Assembly: GCA_018340375.1 (NCBI GenBank)
Contig: JAFFJZ010000001.1
Coordinates: forward strand, 30,248,001-30,312,000
DNA: 64,000 nt
Origin: Gonatopus flavifemur
Taxonomy: Eukaryota > Arthropoda > Insecta > Hymenoptera > Dryinidae
Direction: 5' to 3'
The notes below the pieces were generated by a model. The model made no database searches and was not told the DNA's origin. It saw only the letters and a list, made by a program, of their open reading frames with translations. Positions 1-11,211 of this stretch are shown here, piece by piece; the first letter of the stretch is position 1; every line of letters starts with the position of its first letter. The position numbers were made by a program, and so were the translations under genes.

Positions 1-1371
1 CAATGTCCAACGAAACTAGATCTAAAGTCCTATAATATTTCAATCAGATTTCGCCAAGTGATCGTCATAGACGTTTTATAAGACATATATTTCGGGAGGG
101 ACGAAATTTTCACTTATTAATTTTCATTCCATCGAATAATGGTCGTGGAGTAAAATTTGAACTTAAAGAAAATGCTTCTTTTGATGAATATTAGGAACAG
201 GTATGTTTCCTTTTGCATTTGGACATCATATTCGATCAAGTTTTAAGCTCCAGGTATTCAATTCAAATATTGATATCGCAGCTAGTTTTCAATCAAAAAT
301 CCAATTTCAACTTTTCCAGGATGAAAAAATGATTCCAGATCTTGTCTAGGATTTGAGGAGTGTCTCTGGTTTCCCAGGATATTTTCAGGATTTAAGGAGT
401 AGTAAACACCCTCTGAATAGTTCATAAATAGTGAACTTTGGTGGGAACAATGACTAAATGGGCATGAAACTATTAATTTTTCATATTGATTTTTTCTGAA
501 AATGCTGTTTGATTGTCACATATCATTAATTGATATTTTTTCCAGTGTAGAGAATATCCGAAATTATCAAAAGTATTTGACGATACCAATAATTTATTCA
601 ATAAAAATTCCATATGATGTCAATTAACTTTTCGCAATGGAATGGAATCAAGAAAGATCCGGTACACGGAGAAAAATGCTACTCGGAAATATAAGAATTT
701 TCGTTATTTTTCTTAGTGAACTAGAAACAGGAATGTTTGTAAGATGAATTTTTACACAGAAATACAGAAGATCACGAATATTGTAGAAAAAGCAGTAGTT
801 AGGATTGAAATTTTAAACGATGAACGTTAAATTTTATAAAGCTTATAGTAAAATTCAGTTATTCATTCGTAATCTTCCGTATTTTTATACAAAAATCCAT
901 TTAACAAACCTTTCTGTTTCTGGTTTAGCAGGCAAAATAAGAAAAAATACATCCGTTCGTGTACATCTCGTTCCTGCTTCCATACAATTTTTGGTCCAAT
1001 TATTTACTCGAGATCCCTCGATGAACTCCATAAATTCAAACCGTTGAAGAGAGGCTCGTTGTCAGCATCATTTTCACTTTCATTACAACATAAGCAACCA
1101 TATCGAGTTCCTCCCTATTTGAGGCTACACACTTCAGCGATTCTTTACACCTACACGGATTCAATATACTAATTGCTTATCCAGGACTCGTGCCGAAGTG
1201 TCTCTCCTCTTATACTCTTCGTTTATGAGGCTTGTCTCGTCTCGTCAATCTCTTTCCTCTTCGGTTTAAAACCAATATGACGAAGGGGTTCCTCTGTCTC
1301 TTTCTCTCTGAAGAGCGCAAGCGTATTAGGAAGACAACGTACGCCCATTATGCGTAATGCGGCTTTGGTCA

Positions 1372-1410
1372 TATATAAAACCTTACACCTATATCGGATG
1401 TTGAAGGGAG
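1372..1410 (+). promoter_or_regulatory. Possible TATA-type promoter
   Basis: A TATATAAAA box lies in a locally GC-richer patch, with purine-rich DNA downstream. No initiator or first exon that I can defend follows. Minus-strand reading of 1223-1330 gives an open frame after a strong pyrimidine-rich acceptor, but no phase or homology supports it. Nothing else is visible in 1-2319. Confidence 0.2.
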
Positions 1411-2319
1411 AAACTCGAAGGAAAAAAAAAGAAATGACTTGAAGGAAGGAAGAGGGGTGGCCCAACCGACTTCCGGTTGAGTCACAGAGAGACATTACGA
1501 TTGCTAGCTGCTAGCTGCTGTACTATTGTTGCTGGCTACTTGCAACAGAAGGATGCGGAGAGGAAGGTCAATTATTGACAATGAACTGCGATATGAAAAA
1601 AAAAATACTTCCTTAAATGTAAGAAAGCGTTGTGAACAATTTATTATCTGATATTCGTTGAAGTCTATTCGATGTCTCTCATTACGATAGCGTTTATTGA
1701 AATAGATGAATTGATGTCGATGAATTTTCGATAAATCTTTTTTTATGTTGCAATAATAAACACTTGGTTCCAATTTCTACGTATTCTCGAGTGAAAGGAA
1801 TGAAGATTAAACCGATAATTTATGTATGTATTGGAAACAATAGATTGACAATTTCAGAGATAACATCAGTGTTGGAGAATAAAGTTGTCTATCATAAATC
1901 ATTTTCGCCTACAGCGCATAGATCAACCGTCCGGGTGGCAATACAAATTTTTACCACGTACTGGCAAATTAAAAACCGCTATTATACGCCAATCATCGTG
2001 ACGGTACTCTCAGACAACTTCATTTCACTTGTGAGATAAACAAAATTGGGTTCAATCGTGTCAATGTTGATGTTTGAAGTGAGTCTCCATTGATAAAACA
2101 CTTTCACTTTGGACATCCCATTTGTTTTGACAGCTGTGGAATATAAATACCCTGCGCGAAAAAAAGTACTATCTAATCCTTGATGAGAATAATTTTCGTA
2201 GTTGGGTAAATAACAATTGTATCCAAAGAGTTCTTGTAACTAACTTCAATTAATTCTCGATTCAACTTTGATTCGACTATAACAGTAAGATTGGTAGGTA
2301 TGAAATTTCTCAAATCCAA

Positions 2320-2512
2320 CACTAAAAGAATTCTGTTGTAAAAATTACTGTGAAATTACATTAATGGAAGGTCAAGTGAAAATTCTTCGAAGAATTACTG
2401 TGCCGCAAACAGCTGAGAGTGATATTTTCTACAAGTTTTACAAAACACACAGTAATTTCTTTTTCAATCACTGAAATTTCACGACAATTTTTCGAATAAA
2501 ATTCTTTCAGTG
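2320..2512. mobile_element. MITE, CACTRAAAGAATT inverted repeat
   Basis: The two ends are imperfect inverted repeats of about 40 bp: CACTAAAAGAATTCTG at the left, and its complement reading CACTGAAAGAATTTTA at the right. The element is 193 bp and has no coding capacity. No target duplication is clear. Confidence 0.6.
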
Positions 2513-2655
2513 AACGAAAAACAAAAAGGATCATCTGAACATTGAGAATAATGAATGGATGATAATTCTGTGCGATTATACTCTTTCAATACCACATAAT
2601 AATCTCCTGTTCTCTTGAATCGTTTGATACAGCAATAAATCGAAACCAAACTCAC

Positions 2656-2733
2656 CCACCTGTAGGTCGTTGTACGCAACCACACCCGTGTGCGCATACT
2701 TTGATTCCATACTACAGGTGTCATACGATGAAA
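2656..2733 (-). CDS. Candidate internal coding exon, unknown protein
   Basis: On the minus strand a pyrimidine-rich acceptor (TTCTTATCAATTCAG) is followed after 78 bases by a strong donor (GTGG, then GTGAGT). In the frame entered at phase 1 the exon is fully open and reads SSYDTCSMESKYAHTGVVAY and then NDLQV. This balanced composition is unlike the Lys/Asn/Ile/Phe-rich translations of the surrounding DNA. The exon is phase symmetric (1-1). The GAS2-like exon at 28355-28571 also ends in phase 1 on this strand, so the two could be spliced together. However, the peptide does not look like the continuation of a calponin-homology domain, so it may belong to another gene. No other exon of the same gene was found. 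A chance acceptor-donor pair remains possible. Confidence 0.35.
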
Positions 2734-2958
2734 CTGAATTGATAAGAAGCCAACACCATTTGAGTTGGAAATTATTCTCTCATTCCACTCACAAAGTAAA
2801 TAAACAAGTCTCCTTTCATTTCACAACCATCCATCAAACACCATTATTAAAGTGTTCAATTTTAAACGTCAAATCGATATACGTTCACAGCCTCTGTATG
2901 TAGCAATCTTTCGAAATGGTCTCCGTGGGTAACGTAGCTGGTCACGCGCAGGGCCAAA

Positions 2959-3114
2959 ATGGCAATTCTTGCGTTATCTTGTACAGTGATAATAATTACC
3001 ATGTCAAGCGAAAATGATTGTTTATTGAAATTCTTGTGTCTGACGTATTTATTTTACAATGAATGCCCTTTTGCGAATAAGAAAAATTGTATGAATGCAA
3101 TGAATGTTCAATGA
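2959..3114 (+). CDS. Short ORF with signal-peptide-like start (uncertain)
   Basis: A 51-codon ORF begins at an ATG in good context (CCAAAATGG). Residues 1-17 are hydrophobic (MAILALSCTVIIITMSS). The remainder holds four cysteines (residues 21, 27, 36 and 44). An AATAAA occurs about 115 bases downstream, near 3230. The ORF sits in a GC-rich island (2905-2990) in which two other short frames are also open: ATG at 2916 on the plus strand, and a 48-codon minus-strand frame. The choice of frame is therefore not secure, and AATAAA is common by chance in DNA this AT-rich. I do not recognise the peptide. Confidence 0.18.
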   Translation: MAILALSCTVIIITMSSENDCLLKFLCLTYLFYNECPFANKKNCMNAMNVQ

Positions 3115-3958
3115 AATTATAGATAATGTATCCAGTAATTGATCTACATTTAATCTCCTTCACCGATGGAAATTTCGAGAATTGAAATTGTGGAAGCATT
3201 AGTTTAGCTGTCTTGTTGCGTCGAATTGTATAATAAAAGTGAGGATCATTGAGAAATTCAATAAAAAAGCATTCGGATGAGAATTTGAGAATTGAATTGA
3301 ATGAAACTACATAGCCCAGGATTCATATAAATGAATTTCCACTGGAACAAAAAATGTAGAAAAAAAGAGTACTTTGAAGTTGATTTTCAGGAAAATTTCC
3401 GTTACGCAAGTTCATTCAAAATTTTATATTATTCTGATGGTAATCCATATGGATGTGCGTGAACTCGAGTAATTTAGGTTTCCGATTCGAGAATCAATTA
3501 AATTATCATTTCCCCGAATTTTCACAGGCTCAATTTAATTGAGATTCCCGGATTTTTTCGAGTGCCTGATCTGATTTGAGATTCCTGATAGGTTTTTACA
3601 CTGCGAATGATTTTGAGCATAAATTCCCATAATAATGGCAGTTTTGGGACGATTGAGCGTTTATGAACATTTCTCCTTTAATTTGTGGTCATTTGTTAAA
3701 AACTCATAGTAATATGCGTCAGATGCAAAGTTATTTTCACCGAAAGGAGTTGTGGATTACCATAAGTTGAAAACATTTTCGAAAACTTATACAACTCATG
3801 TGGAAAAATTTAACCCAAGTATGTATAAAACGTAGAGCGGCAATTGGCTGATGTCCGTTACGCGTTGTTTATCAGTGATTCATACTATATATTGCTCTCT
3901 CGTCACGAAGTTGCGAAAAGCCTTGTGATTTTTTTTAAACAATGGGAAACTTTTGGTG

Positions 3959-4184
3959 CACGGAAAGAAGAACTAGCTGAAATCCCTATCCAACTTGTAA
4001 GCGCTTATGAACACATTTTTTTCTGTTGAATAACAATTTTTTTTATTGATTCACATGATTTTTTTGGAAAATTATTTAAAAAATGGTTAAATCAATGAAT
4101 AAATTTGTTATTTTCATGAAAAAAATGGATCCATATGGGCTTACAAGTTGGATAATTATTTGGACTAATCTCTTCCTTTCCGTG
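3959..4184. mobile_element. MITE, CACGGAAA family, copy 1
   Basis: The element starts CACGGAAAGAAGA and ends TCCTTTCCGTG. Just inside, TCCAACTTGTAAGCGC is mirrored by the complementary CATATGGGCTTACAAG. A sister copy with the same internal layout is at 26810-27036. It abuts the next MITE at 4195 with only ten bases between. Confidence 0.65.
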
Positions 4185-4194
4185 TGTAACAATG

Positions 4195-4440
4195 CACTGT
4201 AAAAAATATTCGGGATTTTCCCATACCTATGTAAAGGAAATTTCCTATACTTGTACGGAAAAAGCGAATTCCCGTACGCGTACAGGAATTTTCACATATA
4301 TAAAACTTGCTGGTTTTATGGGATTTTTACTGTAAATTTATAGGATTTTTCCCAAAATTTACGGGGAATTTCCTATCCATGTATGTGTTAATTACTTCGC
4401 ACACGTATATGTGAAATTTCCTATACAATTTTTTACAGTG
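4195..4440. mobile_element. MITE, CACTGTAAAAAAT family, copy 1
   Basis: Terminal inverted repeats CACTGTAAAAAAT and ATTTTTTACAGTG bound 246 bp. The interior repeats a GGAATTTCCYATAC-like palindromic motif on both strands. Related copies are at 4819-5921, 34570-34821, 37313-37545 and 55092-55317. It is non-coding. Confidence 0.7.
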
Positions 4441-4818
4441 TGGTATACGGATCATTTGAAAATTGAGTGCAGATGAATTTGTTTCTATGTTCAGATATTC
4501 TATTTCAGCAACTAGTATTCCAATAGTGATGATGCAGTGACAAATTTGGGACAAGGACTGAGGAATTTAATTAAATATACAACAAATCTCAAAATAGTGT
4601 TCATTCATAACTATTTTATTTTGGAATGATAGAGTAATCATTCTTGGTAACAGAGTGATTTATCATATGAGTCAACCATATACTGCATAAGTGTATAGGG
4701 GAGCGAGGGGCTAGTTGTAACAGGGGTAAGTAGCAACACGCGAATTATTCGATGGATTTCAAGTATTGCCGCTGGATTTCGAATTAAGTCCCCTATCTAT
4801 GACATGCTTCATTACCTA

Positions 4819-5921
4819 CACTGTAAAAAAATTTCACCGGAAAATTCCAGTACATGTACTGGAAGTCATTAACCTGTACATGTACCGGAAAATTTCAGCA
4901 CATTTGTACTGCAAAAATTCAGTGCAAACGTTATGGAATTTCCGCATCAAAACTGGAAATTTTCTGAGCCTCGGTACTGGAATTTTTCAGTACACGAGCT
5001 GGACTTTTCCAGGACATGTACTGGAAAATTAATGCTGAAAATATCCATGAAAATTGAAAAAAAATTGCTCACGCAAAGTGATTTTGCAGGGTCCTTGTGT
5101 TCCAAGATGATTGAGAAACTTTTGATCGTTCATTTGGATGGACAGAAACTCATGTCTACCTAACAGGATTTGAACCCACACTTTTCTACCTGCCTACCAA
5201 CTGAAACCTAAGACCTAACCGATGAGCTATAGCGCGACATGTTGGAAGGCCAGCTTGGGTTACTACATATGCTTCATATCTAGAACACAAGAGGATAAGT
5301 CTTGGAAAAACCTCATATATCAATTTCATTGGCTACAATTACAATTATTATTCAAAATCTCAATCAGGAAATTTTTAATATAAAGACTTGAAATTTTTCC
5401 TGCCAGAAATGACGAAGTCCAATAGAAGTGGAAAATTTCAGTGCAACAGTGATTAAATTCCGTTGCATAGCAACTGGAAAATTCCATCACACGACCTGAA
5501 AATTGCAGTTCAAAACCTGTATAATTCAATTGCATAGTAACTGGAAAATTCCATCACAAAACCTGAGAATTGCAATTAAAAACCTGTATAATTCCAGTAT
5601 ACCAACGATTAGGTTTTTTTTTCTAAATTCCAAATTTTTTCTCAAGTCCTTTTTGAGGGAATATTTTTTTTTGGTGCACAAGAACTATAAAATTGTAGTA
5701 CGAGCCGGTAAAATTTTCGCGAAATCATGGCAAAATTTCAGTACATCATCTCAAACTTGAAAATTCCAGTACAATGACTGAATTTTCAGTTATGCTTGGT
5801 AAATTTTCAGTAACGTAACAACAAAATCTCTGTACATGTACTGGAATATCCATATTCCAGTACTAGCACTGGAAATTTCCAGTCCAGTTGCACAGTAAAT
5901 TTCCAGTTTTTTTTTACAGTG
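4819..5921. mobile_element. CACTGTAAAAAA element nested in 4698-7099
   Basis: The ends are CACTGTAAAAAAA and TTTTTTTACAGTG. At 1.1 kb this is the longest copy of its family here. Its interior is built from many degenerate copies of a short palindromic unit, CTGGAAAATTCCAGTACA, in both orientations, and it carries a tRNA-like segment at 5161-5245. No credible gene is present. Confidence 0.65.
5161..5245 (-). pseudogene. tRNA-like sequence (Pol III box A/B remnant)
   Basis: On the minus strand TAGCTCATCGGTTAGG resembles a box A and D-arm, and GGGTTCAAATCC resembles a box B and T-loop. Their spacing fits a tRNA-derived sequence with a variable middle. The T-stem and acceptor stem do not pair well, so this is a tRNA pseudogene or SINE head rather than a working tRNA. 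A second such piece is at 37715-37795. Confidence 0.45.
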
Positions 5922-7532
5922 TACACACTATCGGTATCTCGTAAGACAGTGCTGTGAGTGTCTAGAAACATAGGATCCATTTGAGTCAGAAAATGAAAAA
6001 AAACATCGTTTTGCAAACATTGATTTCAGTCCTATTAATCGATCCTCTTCAAACATGTAAGTGACTATTTATTTTGTCTATGTATTGAGCTTTGAAATGC
6101 TTGAATAACTTTTTCATGAAATCTGTATAGGTTTAATAGTCAACGAATATATCCGAAATCATACGATGGGGCAAGTTGTAACAAACTTTCGGGGCATATT
6201 GTAACATGTTTCGGTTCGTGCTTATTCGACTTGGTTGGACTTATTTCTTTGATTGTTCATATGCAAATGTCTTTATTCCATCCATTCTTCTTCCATCTAC
6301 AAATGAGGAATTAGAAAAGAAAATCTGAAACAGGTTCAGAAAATGAAGATGTCCTGATTCAGATATTATACAAGAAACAAGTGCAATACACAATAATGTT
6401 AAATTTTGCTAGCATTATTGTGTGTTACACCTGTTTGTTTGTGCTATGTTAAATTCCCGAATAATTCTTCATGGAATTGCGATGTGAATTCTTTTTGTAC
6501 ATTAGGATGTTCTTCAAGAGTTCATTTTTAATTCAAAGTATTCATAATGAATACTCAATTGATAATCCTTATCAAGATTACGGATTTTGATTGATTGAAT
6601 ATGATTCAATCTTAGTCATAATTATGAGTGGCTATGAAAATTAACTGAATAATATCGGAGTCCCATAATGATTGTGGTAATAGGCTAATGAGTACAGGAT
6701 GATTCTACAATCTTGAGCTTAATTTTTCAAAGTTTATTTTTGTAATACGTGTTGTAAATTCGGATCAATAAGAAAGTAGTCAGCTCAGCTCATTTATCAA
6801 TAAGTATCGTACCATAACAAAAAGTTAACATGTTTCCAATGAGCAGTTATTCTAGTGTTACTATTTGCCCCAAGCCTGTTACAACTAACCCCAAGTACGG
6901 GGCAAGTTGTAACAGCTGGCTTGTTTTGGAATAATGTTTGTTGTGCTAAAATCAGCAAACTTTTTGATGAATATCTTTTTGCATATGATGAGTGAATGTT
7001 CACTTTTACGAAACATTCAATGATGAGCAAGAAATTATGTATATATTTCACAATATCAGCATTTTTCCAAAAACTGTTACAACTAGCCCCTCGCTCCCCT
7101 AAATAATTATATTAAGATGAAATTTTATCTCGTGTTTGATGAAATTCAGTCACACTGTTCTCCATCTAATTTTGAATTGATCCAGATACGTGGAATATGA
7201 TTGACTTACATGGAAAACCACTCTGTTGCTTAGAAGGACAACTTTTTTATCATAAAAATATGGCTATAAATTAAACCTAGGTCACACTATTGACACTATT
7301 CTGTGATTTCTTGAAGAATTGGAGGATTTTTCATCACTTGTTTGAAACTTGCCAATATATGACCACTATTCAAATACTAGTTGGTGTAGTAGAACATTTG
7401 AAAACCGATAAAAATGCATCTGCACTCAATTTCAAAATGAGCCACACAATACAATTTCTCAAGCCAAAAAGTTTGATTGAACACTGAAAACGATTTTGGT
7501 TCCATGTCTGACAATCTAACTGTCTGAATTTA

Positions 7533-8110
7533 TACTGGGTGTTTCAGAATTCAATGAAAAAACTTCACAGGCGTCATTTTGCAGCCAAAATACAATAATT
7601 TCCCGTTTGAAAAAAATTTTTCCGACGCTTAGTTCTCGAGATATAAGCATTGTTAGATTTTTTTTCAAATCCAAATCACTCAACAGCATTATGTGCTACG
7701 TGCTGGAGCTTGACACCATTCGCTAAGTTGGAAAACGGCGAATCTCTGGAAAAAAAAAATTGAACCATCCTATCATTCTTTGTTCCAGAGCTACAGCGAT
7801 TTGAAATTTTTGAGCTCTCAGCCAATCAGAACTCAGCAACTTCAAATCGCTGTAGCTCTGGAACAAAAAATGATAGGATAGTTCAATTTTTTTCCAGAGA
7901 TCCGCCGTTCTCCAACTTAGCGCATGGTATCAAGCTCCAGTACGTAGCACATAATGCCGTTGGATGATTCGGGTTTAAAAAAAAATCTAAAAATGCTCAT
8001 ATCTCGAGAACTAAGCGTCGGAAAATTTTTTTTCAAACGGGAAATTATTGCATTTTGGCTGCAGAATGACGCCTGTGTAGTTTTTTCAGTGAATTCTGAA
8101 AGACCCTGTA
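7533..8110. mobile_element. Long hairpin (foldback) element with TA flanks
   Basis: The left arm (7533-about 7815) and right arm (about 7830-8110) are near-perfect inverted copies over about 280 bp. The ends read TACTGGGTGTTTCAG and CTGAAAGACCCTGTA and are flanked by TA (7531-7532 and 8111-8112). A diverged single arm of the same family lies at 45825-46110. Open frames inside are by-products of the palindrome. Confidence 0.8.
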
Positions 8111-8482
8111 TATGCATGTAGTTCTCACAATAAACTATGAATGTGGATATATTTCTTTCTAATTTTTCGATCGCTTTGCATAACAGGCGTGGACCAAGGT
8201 AGTATTCTTACACAACATATTTCATTCAGAAGAAGTAGATTGGCAAGGAGAAATGAAAGCAAGAACAAAAATTTGTACAACCGCGTGTATCTCTTGTTCT
8301 GATGACCCGATGACATTAAAACGTATACCAAACTTCAGTGATTCACTGAGTGGAACGTACCTAGCTGCATCAACTAAAATTTAGTCATCCCAGCTGACTG
8401 GGATGTACGTTGGAAAAAAGAGTTTCATATGATTTACTAACGTGTTTAGTAAAACACAGGACTATTAAAATTGCTAATAATA

Positions 8483-8720
8483 GGGGAGAGAGGCCTAACT
8501 CGAACATTGTTTTAAGAAAGACCCTCTTATGTTTATCCAAGATTTCCAGCTCAATTAGCTTGTCCGATGTATCACTGAAGGCGTAATTGAGTACTGATTA
8601 TTTCTTGAAAGGTTGATGGATATCTGTACTGACATATCGGGCGAGCTGAGTCTTTAAAAAACATAAGGGGGAGCCGGTTAGTCTGGTTTAGACCACGGTC
8701 CGAGTTGCCCCACTCTTCCC
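8483..8720. mobile_element. MITE, TA-GGGGAGAG family
   Basis: The ends are imperfect inverted repeats, GGGGAGAGAGGCCTAACTCG against GGGAAGAGTGGGGCAACTCG, flanked by TA (8481-8482 and 8721-8722). It is 238 bp and non-coding. The ends resemble those of the 2.4 kb element at 4698-7099. Confidence 0.7.
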
Positions 8721-9193
8721 TATGTAAAAGAGTTCTAGTAGAATCTATGATGGTTGCAATTAAGATTATTACCGCGGTAGTAGATTTGACTAGATTTGAT
8801 TTCTAAAGTCCTAGTAAATATTAACAGAAATTTTAATATTGCAGTATTTCAATACACTAGTTGGTAAATTCTATTAAACATTTTTTTCCCGCGTACCATA
8901 AATTGTGACTGGATTCCTTTGAACTTAATGTACACTTCAATTGTCAACCGTCAGGGAAATTCAATTTATACGTATCCACTAAGCAATTGTCCTCAGAGTC
9001 CTCAGTGCATAATTTTTATATGGATAGAATCATGCGAATCGTGTTAAGCAGATTTATGAGCGTAAAAAAGCATGTGATAATGCGATATTCCACTTCCTCG
9101 TCACGCTAAACAATGATGTGAAGAATTGTATGTGTTCCTAACACAAGTGTATGTTCCAAATGGTCTGATTGCAATTCGTCTCAAAGATTAATA

Positions 9194-9427
9194 CACCGAG
9201 AGAAAAAGCATACTCCAAATGCAAAGGAGCCCTTCATGCTTCTAACGCTGTTGCTATAACGTGCTTTCAACGCATGGCAACATGCTTAGAAGGCATGGGA
9301 CTCATGCACAAAAAGCATGGGCTTGTGCGTTGAAAGCATGGGCTCATGCATTTAACGCACGTTATAACAAATGCGTTATGAGCGTGAAGTGTTCCTATGC
9401 GTTTAGAGCATGCTTTTTCTCTCGGTG
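9194..9427. mobile_element. MITE, CACCGAGAGAAAA family
   Basis: The ends are CACCGAGAGAAAAAGCAT and ATGCTTTTTCTCTCGGTG, a perfect inverted repeat of 18 bp. The 234-bp interior is filled with GCATG/CATGC motifs. ORFs on both strands here (9261-9443, 9267-9449) are products of that repetition. Confidence 0.8.
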
Positions 9428-9526
9428 CACGAAGAAAGTTTAGAATCAACGCAAAAATGTTGAGTCGAAACTAAAAATCTGGCGACTTGTCCATCTGGTG
9501 TGTTGGTTTTCAATACAAATTCTGGA

Positions 9527-9699
9527 ATGAAGCTGAAGCCAGCGGTGGAATGATGTAACTCTTAATTGCACTTGATTCGTATATTTTCAATAGCAGAGAT
9601 TACTTGGATGGCTTTCAAATAAGCGATTTAGCTCCTTAAATGATTCAAAAAACCATTCTATTCCAGGTACATCAATCCGCCACTAGTTTCAGCTTCATG
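9527..9699. mobile_element. hAT-like MITE, CATGAAGCTGAAACTGGC family, copy 1
   Basis: The ends read ATGAAGCTGAAGCCAGCGG and, complemented, CATGAAGCTGAAACTAGTGG. The flanks are a partly decayed 8-bp duplication, ATTCTGGA (9519-9526) and ATTCTGAG (9700-9707). Better preserved copies of the family show the 8-bp duplication clearly (16209-16413, 50976-51991). Confidence 0.65.
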
Positions 9700-10080
9700 A
9701 TTCTGAGTGGGACATTTCTCATACAAAATTCTTAATTATGTAGAAACAATTTTGTCATCACGTGCAGGAATGTTTTGAATGTTCTCTATTGGGATCAACA
9801 ATTATTTATCACTTCTCATAGTCTCAACAGTGGTGGGGGATTTTATATAAAAAAAACAAGGGATTTTCTCCAACTTTGAGAAACTATTTTGTCCTTTGAA
9901 TTCCAAGTAGGGTAGGCCGAAAACATAATTTCTCGTTTTTTTTATCGTAATATCTTAGAAAAGTTTCTTTTCGTCGAGCTGAATAAAATAAAAAAAAATA
10001 AAATTCAAATCCAACAACATCTTCAGTTCGCGCATCGCATTCAAAATTTGAAAAATTGTGATATTCCATTATATTGGTTT

Positions 10081-10245
10081 CAGTGATGCCAGAATGAAGG
10101 GCGAGGACAATCAAGGCTACCCTCTCTCCGCGACATTTCCCCTGCGGTCCTTTTCTGGTACGCACACAATCAAATTTCAATGTACGTTTGTGTAACGGAG
10201 AGAGGGTAGCCTCGACGGCCGTCGCCCTCCATTCTGGCATCACTG
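10081..10245. mobile_element. 165-bp MITE, CAGTGATGCCAGAATG ends
   Basis: The ends are inverted repeats of about 50 bp: CAGTGATGCCAGAATGAAGG at the left and CCATTCTGGCATCACTG at the right, continuing through a shared CTACCCTCTCTCCG. It is GC-richer than the flanks. Confidence 0.75.
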
Positions 10246-10246
10246 G

Positions 10247-10528
10247 TTAGTTTGTTGTTAATTTTTCATAATTACTGAGCTGACTACGGTAGAGATACTA
10301 TAAGTTCGTATGTGAAGTTTGGGGTATGAAGAACATAAAAAACATTAACACCGGTCATTCCATTTCACAAAATATATACATTATATATAATAAATATATA
10401 TGAATGTAAATTATATGTCTTGAGATAATAATTTTTGAGTTTTTTTGTTCCTCATCCCAAACTTCACATAGTATTTTGACCATAGTCAGCTCAGTAATTA
10501 CGAAAAATTGACAACAAACTAATATCAC
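10247..10528. repeat. Hairpin repeat directly following the previous MITE
   Basis: A left arm of about 85 bp starting TAGTTTGTTGTTAATTTTTC is mirrored at about 10440-10525, ending GAAAAATTGACAACAAACTA. The loop is a TATA-rich low-complexity stretch. Further AT-rich low-complexity DNA follows at 10640-10720. Confidence 0.65.
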
Positions 10529-11063
10529 GAAATATAGCTATTTTTTTTAATCATAGTGAAAAGTTCCCTTTCCAAAAAGAAATTTTGTTGCTTTCAATTT
10601 TTGGGGGAGGGCGTATATAAGTCCACAATTATTTTTTACACTGTGGTTTATGTATAATTATATATAACTTGTGTATAAACTGTATTAAATTTCATATAAA
10701 TTATATATAATCCTGAAACATTTTCACATAGGAATACACGTGAACTTCGATTTATCGCTTTTTTTTATTGGAAATGTGTTTATGATCATTTAAAAACTTG
10801 GAGCACGATGCTGATGAAGAAATCAGTGATCGTGTCTCATGATTTCTCGTATGATAACGAAAACGTGATGTATTATCATGCACTTTGTGAGACAGTGATG
10901 AGTGATAAATAATTGTTCATTCCAATAGAATATACATAGCAAATATTTGTTCAAGTTCCAGCAAAATCAATTCCAGCGTGATGAGGAAAGAATATCCCAC
11001 TGCGTAGTGACATGCTTCCAATCTATCCATAAATCTGACGGACACGGTTTGCACGATTTTGTG

Positions 11064-11104
11064 TATAAAATAACTACGCACTGAGGACGAATAGATTCAG
11101 TTTC
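11064..11104 (+). promoter_or_regulatory. TATA box and initiator of the secreted-peptide gene
   Basis: TATAAAA at 11064-11070 is followed by TCAGTT (A at 11099), which matches the arthropod initiator TCAGTY. The spacing, about 35 bases from TATA to start, is acceptable. It precedes a short exon with a good donor, so it is placed as the promoter of the gene whose coding exons start at 13859. The link across 2.7 kb is inferred. Confidence 0.5.
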
Positions 11105-11130
11105 TTCGACGCCCGTCAGTCAAGTATACA
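11099..11130 (+). other. Putative 5' non-coding exon 1 of the secreted-peptide gene
   Basis: About 32 bases from the predicted start to a strong donor (TATACA, then GTGAGTTT). It contains no ATG. Splicing to the acceptor at 13858 (TTCATTTGAATTCCAG) would place an A three bases before the initiator ATG, a good start context. The intron is 2.7 kb and carries two CACTGAGA MITEs. A short untranslated first exon plus a long first intron is a usual layout for insect secreted-peptide genes. Confidence 0.45.
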
Positions 11131-11211
11131 GTGAGTTTAATGAAATTCAATCGCAATTTATTCTACTCATTACGTATGCTGTGGAAAATTGTTACAACTT
11201 TCCAAAGAGTA

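Larger units (their letters stand above)
4698..7099. mobile_element. 2.4 kb TA-flanked DNA transposon, GGGGAGCGAGGGGC ends
   Basis: The first and last roughly 25 bases are perfect inverted repeats beginning GGGGAGCGAGGGGCTAGTTG. A TA lies outside each end (4696-4697 and 7100-7101), as expected for a Tc1/mariner-type TA target duplication. The interior has no open frame of useful length, so it is non-autonomous. Extra GGGGCAAGTTGTAACA motifs recur at 6172-6215 and 6868-6920, in both orientations, as if the end sequence has been amplified internally. A CACTGTAAAAAA element (4819-5921) is inserted near the left end. Confidence 0.75.

Noticed and set aside
9884..10243. Minus-strand 119-codon frame
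   Set aside because: Its first third is the GC-rich inverted repeat of the MITE at 10081-10245 and the rest is low-complexity.
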